This document shows, piece after piece, positions 52,400 through 61,517 of a stretch of DNA of 64,000 nucleotides. The translations under genes and the position numbers were made by a program. Origin of the DNA: Nitrosomonas marina (GTDB lineage: Bacteria > Pseudomonadota > Gammaproteobacteria > Burkholderiales > Nitrosomonadaceae). Under the pieces are notes generated by a model. That model worked only from the letters and a program-made list of their open reading frames with translations, did no database searches and was not told the origin of the DNA. Location of the stretch: contig NZ_FOIA01000007.1 in NCBI RefSeq assembly GCF_900111605.1, positions 50,576-114,575 of the forward strand. Direction: 5' to 3'. Within the stretch, counting starts at the first letter, position 1. Every line of letters starts with the position of its first letter.

Positions 52400-55326
52400 T
52401 GAATCCATCGAGTGCGCCCAGTTCGACATACCGTCTGCAGTTTAACCGTGGATTTACGTTTGCCGATGCCGCAGATATGATCGCATATCTGCATGCACTG
52501 GGTATCAGTCACGTGTATGCTTCTCCGTTCTTAAAAGCGCGCACTGGCAGTCTGCATGGTTACAATATTGTTGATCATAACGCGCTGAATCCTGAAATCG
52601 GTACAAAAGCCGACTTCGATGCTTATATTGAAAGGCTTCACCATTACGGTATGGGGCAGATCGTTGATATTGTGCCCAACCATATGGGTGTTGGCGGTGA
52701 CGACAATAACTGGTGGCTGGATGTATTGGAAAATGGCGAGGCATCGGTTTATGCGGATTTTTTCGATATCGACTGGCACCCCGCAAATCCGGCGTTGAGT
52801 AACAAGGTGCTGTTGCCCTTTCTCGGCGATCACTACGGATCGGTTCTTGAAAACGGCGAGCTGAAGCTTGTATTCGACAGCAAGAACGGCACTTTTAACG
52901 TGCGTTATTACGAGCACCTGTTTCCGATTGATCCGCTTACTTATCCATTTATTCTGGGCATGCATATTGACCGACTGACACAGCATAGTGACAGGAATCA
53001 AAGACTTTTTGAGGCCCTTACCGTAGTCATTGCCGCTTGCAAGTCCCTGCCAGGCCGCAACGATCTTTCAGATTCTCTGCGCAAGTATCGCCATCAGAGT
53101 GCCATGGCATGCAAGCACCATCTGGTCGAACTCTACTCCAAGCATCCTGAAGCGCACACCTATATTCAGGCCAATCTGGATGTATTTAACGGTGATGTCA
53201 AACAGCCCGGCAGTTTTGACCGATTGCACCAGCTGTTGGAAACACAGGCTTACCGGCTGTCTTACTGGAAAGTCGCTACCGAAGAAATCAATTACAGGCG
53301 CTTCTTCGACATCAACGAACTGGCCGCCTTGAGGATGGAGAACAGTGAGGTCTTTGATGTGACGCATCAGCTTATTCTGCAAATGGTGCATGACGGACAA
53401 ATCAACGGTCTTCGCGTTGATCATCCTGACGGTTTATCCGATCCCTGCGCCTATTATCATCAATTGCAGCAATTAGTGCGTAAGCAAGCCGGCACCCAGT
53501 CGGAGTCGGATGACGCATTTTTCGGATTGTGGATCGAGAAAATTCTGGCCAATTTCGAGCACCTGCCGTCCGATTGGCCTGTCAGCGGGACCACTGGATA
53601 TGATTCGGCATTTCTGCTCAATGGGATTTTTGTCCGGCAGCAGTCCGAACGTCAGGTTAATCGCATTTACAGCAGGTTTATCGGATTGAATCTTGAATAT
53701 GAAAGTTTGCTCTACGATCGAAAGAAACTGATTACCCATCGTATGCTGTCAAGCGAATTGACGGTGCTGGCCAACTTGCTCAGTCATATTGCGCAAACCA
53801 ACCGGCGCACCCGTGATTTTACCTATCAGGCGTTGCGCGATGCATTGGGTGAGGTGGTTGCCTGTTTTCCGGTTTATCGTACGTATATCACTGCTACACA
53901 AATCAGCGAAGAAGATTTACGCTATGTGCAATGGGCAATCGCGCAGGCAAAAAAACACAATCCGGCGACCGATATTCTGATTTTTGATTTTATCGGACAG
54001 TTATTGACATTGACGCATCTGGACGCTTACCGCAACAGCATGCGGCGTAAGGTTGTTCAGTTCGTACTTAAATTTCAGCAATATACATCGCCTGTGATGG
54101 CCAAGGGGCTTGAAGACACCACGTTCTATATTTATAACCGTCTGACATCGTTAAACGATGTCGGGTTTAATCCCTGCGCATTTGGTATTTCTGTTGCTGC
54201 TTTTCACCAGGCCAACAAACAGCGGCTAATGCACTGGCCACAAGCCATGGTCACTACATCCACGCATGACAGTAAACGCAGTGAGGACGTTCGCGCACGC
54301 ATAAATGTATTGTCAGAGATGCCGGATGAATGGCAGCGGCGCCTGAATCGCTGGAGTCGTCTCAATCGTCACAAAAAGAGACTGATCAATCATGAAAGCG
54401 CTCCTTCCCGCAACGACGAATATCTGATTTATCAGACTTTGATCGGCGTATGGCCGCTACAAACCGGGCATCTGTTCGAAGACACTGATGCGCTTGAATC
54501 ATTACGCAAGCGCATTGAAGATTATATGCTCAAGGCCATCAGGGAAGCCAAGGTGCATACTTCATGGATCAATCCTAACGAGGAGTATGAAGAAGCCATA
54601 CGCAGTTTTGTGAGTGCGTTGTTATATACCAACCCGGAACACAATGCTTTTCTCGCTGATTTTTTACCATTTCAGCAGCGCGTCGCACGTTTCGGGTTAT
54701 TTAACAGCCTGTCGCAAACATTGATGAAACTGACGATACCCGGTATACCCGACATTTATCAGGGTAATGAACTATGGATGTTTAATCTGGTTGACCCGGA
54801 CAACCGGCAGCCCGTGGATTATCGGGAGCGCAACCGATTGTTGAGTTCGCTCGTGAAGGAATCCGAGGCCTGCACAGACCTGTCTGTTTTTGCACGGCAG
54901 TTGCTTGAGCAGATTGGCAATGGCCATGCCAAGCTCTACCTGACCTGGAAAAGCCTGAAACTGCGCCATCGATATCAACAGCTTTTTCGGCACGGCAGCT
55001 ATACAGGCTTGACTGCACAAGGCCCCCGCGCCGATCACATCTGCGCGTTTGCACGCTGCCATGAAGGCGAAACTATCATAGCAGTCGCTGCCCGCGAATT
55101 CGTGCCACTGGTAACCGAAGAAAATGACTTGCCTATCGGTGGATCCATCTGGCATGACACCTTTGTCGAATTACCTGCAAACCAGTCGGAAATACAGACT
55201 TATCGCAATGTTTTTACCGGTGAACGCGTCACCAGCACGCGCATTGACGACCAATTTTTCCTGAGCGCGGCAGAAGTGTTCAGCAGTTTCTCGGTGGGGT
55301 TACTGGTAGAGGAACCAGCGAAATAA
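52399..55326 (+). CDS. treY: Malto-oligosyltrehalose synthase
   Basis: 975-residue GH13 transglycosylase that turns the reducing end of a maltodextrin into a terminal trehalose unit. N-terminal signature STYRLQFNRGFTFADAADMI, then YASPFLKARTGSLHGYN, the nucleophile Asp in GLRVDHPDGLSDP, the acid Glu in LWIEKIL, and THDSKRSEDVRARI. It is near the long end of the family range. The GTG start shares one base with the treZ stop; AAAGGAG lies eight bases before it. No debranching (GlgX/TreX) gene is in the window, although TreYZ usually work with one. Confidence 0.95.
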   Translation: MNPSSAPSSTYRLQFNRGFTFADAADMIAYLHALGISHVYASPFLKARTGSLHGYNIVDHNALNPEIGTKADFDAYIERLHHYGMGQIVDIVPNHMGVGGDDNNWWLDVLENGEASVYADFFDIDWHPANPALSNKVLLPFLGDHYGSVLENGELKLVFDSKNGTFNVRYYEHLFPIDPLTYPFILGMHIDRLTQHSDRNQRLFEALTVVIAACKSLPGRNDLSDSLRKYRHQSAMACKHHLVELYSKHPEAHTYIQANLDVFNGDVKQPGSFDRLHQLLETQAYRLSYWKVATEEINYRRFFDINELAALRMENSEVFDVTHQLILQMVHDGQINGLRVDHPDGLSDPCAYYHQLQQLVRKQAGTQSESDDAFFGLWIEKILANFEHLPSDWPVSGTTGYDSAFLLNGIFVRQQSERQVNRIYSRFIGLNLEYESLLYDRKKLITHRMLSSELTVLANLLSHIAQTNRRTRDFTYQALRDALGEVVACFPVYRTYITATQISEEDLRYVQWAIAQAKKHNPATDILIFDFIGQLLTLTHLDAYRNSMRRKVVQFVLKFQQYTSPVMAKGLEDTTFYIYNRLTSLNDVGFNPCAFGISVAAFHQANKQRLMHWPQAMVTTSTHDSKRSEDVRARINVLSEMPDEWQRRLNRWSRLNRHKKRLINHESAPSRNDEYLIYQTLIGVWPLQTGHLFEDTDALESLRKRIEDYMLKAIREAKVHTSWINPNEEYEEAIRSFVSALLYTNPEHNAFLADFLPFQQRVARFGLFNSLSQTLMKLTIPGIPDIYQGNELWMFNLVDPDNRQPVDYRERNRLLSSLVKESEACTDLSVFARQLLEQIGNGHAKLYLTWKSLKLRHRYQQLFRHGSYTGLTAQGPRADHICAFARCHEGETIIAVAAREFVPLVTEENDLPIGGSIWHDTFVELPANQSEIQTYRNVFTGERVTSTRIDDQFFLSAAEVFSSFSVGLLVEEPAK

Positions 55327-55450
55327 TACTTGCTAACATGTGCGAGTTGTTGTGACCAGAGCCGCAATCATGTTTTATGAAAGCAGTTGGTTAGCTGTGA
55401 TACAGAAGCCCCGGGTAGCAATGAATGGCATTATTTAAGATAAGGCAGTT

Positions 55451-56455
55451 CTATGCGTCCTCTTTTAATTCATATCTTTTCTGAATATTCCAGTTCAACA
55501 ACGATGCGCAGGCATATATGTTGCGAATCGTTGGTGTCTGTATACCTGTGAGTCTTGCAAGTTCCAGTACAGCGAGCATTAGCGCATCCAGCTCAAGCGG
55601 GTGTCCGTTTTCCAAATCCTGCAGCATGGACGTTTTATGCGGGCCGACAGCCTTTGCGCCTTCTATGCGTTTTTCGATGGTGTGCCTGAAATGTGCTCCC
55701 AGCGTTTCGGCAACCTGCTGGGCCTCGCTCATCATTCTGGCGACCAGTTCGCGTGTATTGGGAAAGGTGCAGATATCTTCCATCGTTGCATGCGTTAAAG
55801 CGCTGATAGGGTTTATAGACAAGGCTCCCCATGCCTTTAGCCAGATTTCTGATCGAATATCGTCAATTATCAGACATTTAAATCCGGACTCTTGAAACAG
55901 ATTTGCGACTTTTTGTGTGCGTTCGCCTTGCGTGCCAATGATTTCGCCGATTGAGAATCGTTTTCCCTCAATGTGCCGGGCGCGTCCATTTTCTTCCAGC
56001 ATGACTGCAGGATAGGCGACACAACCAATAACTTGCGAGGGGTTGATATAGCGATTCAACAGGCCCTCCGGATCCAGGCAGTTAATCTGCGCTTCTTTAA
56101 AACGATCCGAGAGTCCATGTAGATACCACCATGGTATTCCATTTTGTATGGGAATGATAATTGAATTGCCATCGGTGAGCCTGGCAATGTTTTCCGCAGC
56201 GTCTGGCAGGTCTTGTGCTTTGGTTGCCAATATTATAATTTGGTGTATTCCAGCCTCAGCAAAATCTGAAGTAATCAAAGACGGGCTTACAGATGATTCC
56301 AGACCATCCAGGTCAGCTACAGTAATCTGACCTGATGTTTTCAGTCTCTTCACCCGGTTCGGCAGATCGATCATGGTAACTTCATATCCGGCCTTCTGGA
56401 TACCGTGCCCAATGAATATACCCATTGCGCCGGAACCAACAATTGCGATACGCAT
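55451..56455 (-). CDS. Ketopantoate reductase family oxidoreductase
   Basis: 334-residue NADPH-dependent dehydrogenase of the PanE/ApbA family. The N-terminal Rossmann motif is MRIAIVGSGAMGIFIG, and further family marks are the Lys in LATKAQDLPDAAE, FSIGEIIG, and the Lys-Asn region in WLKAWGALSINPISALT. Canonical PanE reduces 2-dehydropantoate for coenzyme A, but PanE-like paralogues of other function are common, so the pathway is not certain. ATG 56455 is chosen because AGGA lies seven bases before it; ATG 56476 is the alternative. Confidence 0.85.
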   Translation of the reverse strand: MRIAIVGSGAMGIFIGHGIQKAGYEVTMIDLPNRVKRLKTSGQITVADLDGLESSVSPSLITSDFAEAGIHQIIILATKAQDLPDAAENIARLTDGNSIIIPIQNGIPWWYLHGLSDRFKEAQINCLDPEGLLNRYINPSQVIGCVAYPAVMLEENGRARHIEGKRFSIGEIIGTQGERTQKVANLFQESGFKCLIIDDIRSEIWLKAWGALSINPISALTHATMEDICTFPNTRELVARMMSEAQQVAETLGAHFRHTIEKRIEGAKAVGPHKTSMLQDLENGHPLELDALMLAVLELARLTGIQTPTIRNIYACASLLNWNIQKRYELKEDA

Positions 56456-56598
56456 ACTTTTTCCTGTGTTTTTCAAAAATGCAAAAACTGGTTTTTTTTG
56501 GTTCTATATTAATACTGGTAATTTGTAAACAACGTATGTTGTTAGCGGATAGAACAAAGGAAAATTAAATTCAAGTCTGTCAGGCATTCCGGCTAAGA

Positions 56599-57513
56599 TC
56601 AGCCCGGATCAATTTTCCAGAGATTGAAAGGGGGCCACCAGCCTCGCCAGAGTCCGGGATGTTCCAATACATTTTGTTCAAGAATGGGTATGTATGCACT
56701 GATCATTTCTTCTTCAGCCTCATCAATCTGTGGGCTCTGAGATTCAAGGGGTGGCGCTATGTTAATAGCGTAACCGTTTGAAGCAGGGACAATAAATACC
56801 GGAAGCAGGGCGGCACCCGTTGTCAGTGCGAGATTGGGTGCGCCTTTAGCCAGCCGGATGCGGCCACCCAGAAAAGGACGCTCTCCGTAACGACGGCCAG
56901 AATGAATGGCCGTTATCGAAACGATTTCATTTGCCTGAAGCCTGGAGACCAGACGGCGCATGGCCTGTCCTGAACCATTTCGCGTGATCAGGCAGCGTTC
57001 TTCCAGATACCGCTTTTCGATGTTTGTTTTTACCGGATTAAGAACATGCATGCCAAAACGGGTGTCAGAGAAGCCGTGCGTATAACTGCTCAGGTGTGTG
57101 ATGCGAAATCCGGCCTGAAACAATCCTTTTTTAAAAACTAGATCAGCATGCGCAAATGGGCAGAACCATAAAATCACACCTTTGTTTTTCTCGAGTGCTT
57201 CGAATATGTGGTGCTGGCCGCTGATTTCTATTTTAGGGTTCCATCCCCAGGGAGCATACTCCCGTAAATTCTCAAGCAGCTCCCAGTGATTGTGTTGGCG
57301 GAATGCAACCTCGATCTGGTATGGTTTGATCGTCGGAATCCGGGAGACCAGTCGATTTAAGTGTGTTCCATTGTCTCCAAACAGCTTGATATGCGTTTTG
57401 CCTAGAAAACCGGTCAGGAAATTCCAATACCGCTCCGGAATCAGCCAGGCAATGGGTAGAAGGGCTGCGAAATAGAAGACCATCATTATGTCTCGCAGCG
57501 ATATGGTCTTCAT
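56599..57513 (-). CDS. LpxL/HtrB-like lipid A or lysophospholipid acyltransferase
   Basis: 304 residues. An N-terminal membrane helix (MVFYFAALLPIAWLIP) anchors it to the inner membrane. The acyltransferase block has FAHADLVFKKGLF, an H-x-D core, then VSITAIHSGRR, ERPFLGGRIRLAKGAPNLAL and LPVFIVP, in the order usual for the HtrB family. It probably adds an acyl chain to lipid A or to another lipid. It is less similar to the classical HX4D/E motif than LpxL proper, so it may use a different acceptor. It is transcribed alone, downstream of a short gap after the ZIP gene. Confidence 0.78.
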   Translation of the reverse strand: MKTISLRDIMMVFYFAALLPIAWLIPERYWNFLTGFLGKTHIKLFGDNGTHLNRLVSRIPTIKPYQIEVAFRQHNHWELLENLREYAPWGWNPKIEISGQHHIFEALEKNKGVILWFCPFAHADLVFKKGLFQAGFRITHLSSYTHGFSDTRFGMHVLNPVKTNIEKRYLEERCLITRNGSGQAMRRLVSRLQANEIVSITAIHSGRRYGERPFLGGRIRLAKGAPNLALTTGAALLPVFIVPASNGYAINIAPPLESQSPQIDEAEEEMISAYIPILEQNVLEHPGLWRGWWPPFNLWKIDPG

Positions 57514-57704
57514 TAGAAATTATTCGAACAAAAATGCAGAGGTCTTGCTGCGGATAGTAACTGGTGTGTTCTTTTCATGGGCCGAGTTTATATAAACTGA
57601 TAAAGGGTGTAAATATTCTGGGCCATAAGAAGCTGATATGGAATCGGTTCTGATGTGTTCGCGCGCGATTGCGAAGCTGGTACAAGTGGTACTTTCAGGG
57701 ACAG

Positions 57705-58541
57705 TCAATGTCCGTGGGCAAATAACCCGACAAACCAGATCAGACCGATTCCCGCAAGAATTAATGTGACTTGCTGTATGGTAGCGCCAATCTCGGGACG
57801 TTTGTGCAGGCCCGGTATTAAATCGGACAGGGCAACGTAAATCATACTGGCTGAGGCAAGTCCCAGCAAAGGCAGTATCAGAAAATCGAGTGTGTTAAGC
57901 ATAAAATAAGCGAGAACACCGCCGACAAGCGTTGCAAAACTAGATAACAGATTCATCAAAAAAGCCATGCGGCGGGAATAGCCTGAATTGAGCAGAATGA
58001 TGAAATCACCGGCTTCCTGCGGTATTTCATGCGCGATGATCGCGATGGATGTAACGATGCCAAGTTGTGTGTCGACCATAAAAGCAGCCGCGATCAGAAT
58101 GCCGTCGACGAAATTATGGAAAGTGTCTCCGATCATAATCATCATGCCACTGCGACCGTGATCGTGCTCATGCTCATGTGTAGAATAGCTGCTCGCCGTT
58201 ACGGTCGCTACAGTGGGCACAGCCTGTTCTGAGGCAGTTGCCGGACTGTGTGCCTCGCAGTCTTCCATATGGCAGTGCCGCCATAGCACAAGTTTTTCCA
58301 GAATGAAAAACAGTAAAATTCCAAATAGTACCAGAATGGTAACTTGAGCGGGGTTGTCAGAAAGTTCAAAGGCCTCCGGCAGGATATTCAGAAACGCGGC
58401 GCCCAGCAATGCACCGATTGCGAAAGAGACAAGCTTTGAAACCCAGGCTGTGCGAGTGTTAAGCGTGAGCAAGGCTGCCAGAAGCAGGCTCAGTACGCCA
58501 CCGGTAAAGCTGGCTGCTACGATCCAGGAAAGCGTCGACAT
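57705..58541 (-). CDS. ZIP family divalent metal transporter
   Basis: 278-residue membrane protein with about eight transmembrane helices. Between helices 3 and 4 is a His-rich cytosolic loop (STHEHEHDHG). The metal-transport motifs HNFVDGILIA and HEIPQEAGDFIIL occur in helices 4 and 5, the standard ZIP signature for Zn2+ or Fe2+ uptake. The last helix ends WFVGLFAHGH. No metal regulator or operator is visible next to it. Assignment is firm at family level; metal specificity is open. Confidence 0.92.
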   Translation of the reverse strand: MSTLSWIVAASFTGGVLSLLLAALLTLNTRTAWVSKLVSFAIGALLGAAFLNILPEAFELSDNPAQVTILVLFGILLFFILEKLVLWRHCHMEDCEAHSPATASEQAVPTVATVTASSYSTHEHEHDHGRSGMMIMIGDTFHNFVDGILIAAAFMVDTQLGIVTSIAIIAHEIPQEAGDFIILLNSGYSRRMAFLMNLLSSFATLVGGVLAYFMLNTLDFLILPLLGLASASMIYVALSDLIPGLHKRPEIGATIQQVTLILAGIGLIWFVGLFAHGH

Positions 58542-58596
58542 AAAGAAAAAACAATTGGAAAGGCGGGATTATACGCTGATGCACGGGGTGAATGAA

Positions 58597-59367
58597 CTAA
58601 TTTGGCCAGTTTGCCGGTTTTTCCATCCAGATCAACGCCGCCATGCGGCCGGTTTCGCCATCCCGGCGGTATGAGAAAAAACGTGCCGGGTCACTGTACG
58701 TGCAAACGCCTCCGCCATATACGTGAGTTACTCCCGCGCAGGCCAGGCGTTGCTGCGCGAGATGGAAAATATCTGCAAACCATTTGGGTTCCGATCGTGT
58801 AGAAGAGCCTGCTTGTTGAAAAGCTTTGGCGCTTCGCTGATCATGGTCAACGAAAGCCGCCCTGACATCATCGCCGACTTCAAAATGTTCAGGACCAATA
58901 GCCGGGCCAAGCCACGCCATCAAAGTATCGTTTCCGGTTTGCATGGCTGCAACGGTTTGTTCGATGATACCGGCTGCTAGTCCGCGCCATCCGGCATGCA
59001 CTACGCCGACCACGGTTCCAGCCATATCGCATAACAATACCGGCAGGCAATCGGCTACCATGATTGCGCAAACGGTATTGCACTGGCGGCTTAACGCGGC
59101 ATCTGCGGATTTTTCCTGCAGTTGTGTGGCGTTCTGATTTATCCAGATATGGCGGGATCCGTGCACTTGCACGAGCCAATATGGATCACTGGGTAGATAT
59201 TTTCGCAGCAAAGACCTGTTCCTGAAGACATTCTCAGAGTTGTCGTGTACATGCATGCCCAGATTGAAAGAGGCGTGAGCGCCATTGCTGAACCCACCGC
59301 ATCGCGTTGTAAACAGGGCTTTGATATGGCCGGGGACCGGCCAGTCGGGAATTATCAAATCAATCAT
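58597..59367 (-). CDS. pgeF: PgeF/YfiH peptidoglycan editing factor (polyphenol oxidase-like)
   Basis: 256 residues of the YfiH/DUF152 (LACC1) family, which removes mis-incorporated amino acids from muropeptide precursors. Signatures are TTRCGGFSNGAHASFNLG, QVHGSRH (metal His), VADCLPVLLCD with the Cys ligand, and VVHAGWRGLAAGI with the second His. These three residues make the zinc or copper site. ATG 59367 is preferred; the frame also offers a GTG at 59391. No ribosome site decides. It is convergent with nothing and divergent from the ankyrin gene. Confidence 0.92.
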   Translation of the reverse strand: MIDLIIPDWPVPGHIKALFTTRCGGFSNGAHASFNLGMHVHDNSENVFRNRSLLRKYLPSDPYWLVQVHGSRHIWINQNATQLQEKSADAALSRQCNTVCAIMVADCLPVLLCDMAGTVVGVVHAGWRGLAAGIIEQTVAAMQTGNDTLMAWLGPAIGPEHFEVGDDVRAAFVDHDQRSAKAFQQAGSSTRSEPKWFADIFHLAQQRLACAGVTHVYGGGVCTYSDPARFFSYRRDGETGRMAALIWMEKPANWPN

Positions 59368-59527
59368 CGTTTTTTGATCATGGTTAAGCACAATATTAGA
59401 AACGTGCTCTGGTTATAAAACATGCTCAATGAATTTCTGGGTTAGAATAACGGGTTTTGGGTTAAGCGCTTGCGTTATTCCCTATAAATCAATTATAAAA
59501 GATTAGATTCCAGAACAGGTGTGCTCA

Positions 59528-60721
59528 ATGAATGATACCGAAAAATTTAGACATTATTTGAAATTTCTTTTACTTGTATTGCTGGCGGTCATTTTACCGC
59601 TAAAGGCAGCCGACAGTCTGGCATACGCACAAAATGCCGCCGGGGTCACTGCAACCGGACCAGCCGATGATCAAACCGAATTGATGAAGGCTGTATTTTC
59701 CGGTAAAGATAAAATTGTCAGCGAATTGCTGGGCAAAGGTGTGAGCCCTGATCTGCAAAATGAAAAGGGATTTACGCCTCTGATGATTGCATCGCAGTAC
59801 GGTTATGAAAATATTGTAACCATGCTGCTGGAAAAGGATGCGCATCTGGATATTCAGAACAACGGGGGGGCGACGGCATTGATTCTGGCCACCAAAAACG
59901 GGCATGCCGACGTGGTCAGGGCGTTGCTGGCCAAAGGTGCGCGGGTGAATCTGCAGACAAGCGATGGCATATCAGCCCTGATGCTGGCTGCTCAGAAAGG
60001 TTATGACAACATAGTTGATGCACTGCTGGAACAGAAGGTCAATGTTAATCTTGGAACGGAAGACAATGTGACCGCGTTGATGATTGCTGCTCTTGAAGGC
60101 AGAGAAACTATCGTCGATAAATTACTGGCAAAAAATGTCCGAATTGATACTCAGGCTTCTGATGGCACGACAGCATTGTATATGGCAACACGAAACGGCC
60201 ATACAGCGATTGTGAATACTTTGCTGGCGAAAGATGCGCCGGTTGATCTGATCGCCGCCAATCAGACTACGCCGTTGCACGTCGCCGCACAGAACGGCTA
60301 TATTGAAATCGTCAAGGCCCTGCTGGATAAAGGTATTTCAATGGATCAGCCGGATCAGAACGGCGCTACAGCATTGACGCTGGCCGCTCTGGTCGGGCAA
60401 AAAGAAGTTGTTGAAATCCTGCTTGCATCCGGTGCTAAGATCGATCATAAAGCCAGAAATGGTTTTACACCGTTGATTCTGGCTGCGCAAAACGGACAGG
60501 TTCCCGTGATGAAGGTGTTGCTGGAAAAAGGTGCGCAAATAGATCTTCAGAATGATGACGGCGTCACTGCCTTGATGTGGTCAGCGATGCACGATCATGT
60601 TGAAGCGGTAAAATTGCTGCTTGAACATGATGCGGATGTATCTATTAAAAGTAATAGCGGCAAGACGGCATTGGAAATTGCCAGGAACGAGGATATTATT
60701 GAATTACTGCAGTCTGAATGA
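59528..60721 (+). CDS. Exported ankyrin-repeat protein
   Basis: 397 residues. The N-terminus is hydrophobic (HYLKFLLLVLLAVILPLKAADSLA), a signal peptide or membrane anchor, so the repeats should lie in the periplasm. About ten 33-residue ankyrin repeats follow, each with the pattern TALxxAxxxGxxxIVxxLLxKxAxxD; one partial repeat closes the protein. It is a pure protein-protein interaction scaffold; no enzymatic domain is visible. ATG 59528 is preferred (AGG about eight bases before); GTG 59519 is in frame. A glycerophosphodiesterase gene follows 28 bases later and may be co-transcribed. Confidence 0.88.
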   Translation: MNDTEKFRHYLKFLLLVLLAVILPLKAADSLAYAQNAAGVTATGPADDQTELMKAVFSGKDKIVSELLGKGVSPDLQNEKGFTPLMIASQYGYENIVTMLLEKDAHLDIQNNGGATALILATKNGHADVVRALLAKGARVNLQTSDGISALMLAAQKGYDNIVDALLEQKVNVNLGTEDNVTALMIAALEGRETIVDKLLAKNVRIDTQASDGTTALYMATRNGHTAIVNTLLAKDAPVDLIAANQTTPLHVAAQNGYIEIVKALLDKGISMDQPDQNGATALTLAALVGQKEVVEILLASGAKIDHKARNGFTPLILAAQNGQVPVMKVLLEKGAQIDLQNDDGVTALMWSAMHDHVEAVKLLLEHDADVSIKSNSGKTALEIARNEDIIELLQSE

Positions 60722-60749
60722 CAGTAAGTTCATAATGGAGTAATAAATT

Positions 60750-61517
60750 TTGCAGCAACAGTCCAGTAAATGCCAGATTTTTGCCCATCGCGGTGCAAGC
60801 AGGGAAGCCATGGAAAACACGCGCGCGGCTTTCGAGCATGCATTGCTATATGCAATTGACGGTATTGAAACCGATGTTCAGCTTAGCCGTGATGAAGTGG
60901 CGGTGCTCTGGCACGACGAGTCTCTCGATAAGATCGGTCTGGCCGGTCAACATATTGATGATTTTGATTTGGCGCAACTGGAAACGTTGAATTTTCCGCA
61001 AACCGGTGTTAAAGGCATCATGACCCTGAAAACGTTTCTGAATGATTACAATCAGCATTGCCGCTTGCTGATCGAAGTCAAAAACCATGACAGGGAGCCG
61101 GTCATTCGTCATGAAATAAAAATGCGCCGGGTGATTGATCTCATTAAAGAAGTATCAGGCAGCCGGACTGCTGACCGTTTACTGGTATCGTCATTTAATT
61201 TGCAGAGTCTGGTTTATGCGCATCAGCAGGGTTGCGATATTCCGCTGGTCTACAATATTGATGATCACCAGACCATCGCAGACGTGCAGCAGGCATTGCA
61301 CGACTGTACGTTTCTTTACGGTTTCTGTTTGCCAATAGCTTTGCTGGATCAGCATCTGTCAGATCAGCTGCGTGCACACTATAAACGCATTATCGTATAT
61401 ACCTGTAATACGGATGATCAGATCAACAAGGCGCTGCAACTGGGTGTCGATATACTGATCAGCGATGTGCCGGACAAGGCGATTGAAATGCGGAATGCGA
61501 GACCGGGTGGTGCATGA
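60750..61517 (+). CDS. Glycerophosphodiester phosphodiesterase (GDPD family)
   Basis: 255 residues, TIM-barrel phosphodiesterase that splits glycerophosphodiesters into glycerol-3-phosphate and alcohol. Motifs: FAHRGASREAMENTRAAF, the Glu-x-Asp metal ligands in GIETDVQLSRD, and the His in LWHDESLDK, at about residues 12-56. The C-terminus has TCNTDDQINKALQLGVDILISD. No signal peptide, so it is cytosolic (UgpQ-like). The start is a TTG with GGAG nine bases before; no ATG lies near. It overlaps glpD by ATGA, and its product, glycerol-3-phosphate, is the glpD substrate. Confidence 0.92.
   Translation: MQQQSSKCQIFAHRGASREAMENTRAAFEHALLYAIDGIETDVQLSRDEVAVLWHDESLDKIGLAGQHIDDFDLAQLETLNFPQTGVKGIMTLKTFLNDYNQHCRLLIEVKNHDREPVIRHEIKMRRVIDLIKEVSGSRTADRLLVSSFNLQSLVYAHQQGCDIPLVYNIDDHQTIADVQQALHDCTFLYGFCLPIALLDQHLSDQLRAHYKRIIVYTCNTDDQINKALQLGVDILISDVPDKAIEMRNARPGGA

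Noticed and set aside
57520..57708. 62-codon reverse frame between the ZIP and acyltransferase genes
   Set aside because: No ribosome site or recognisable motif; composition looks random.
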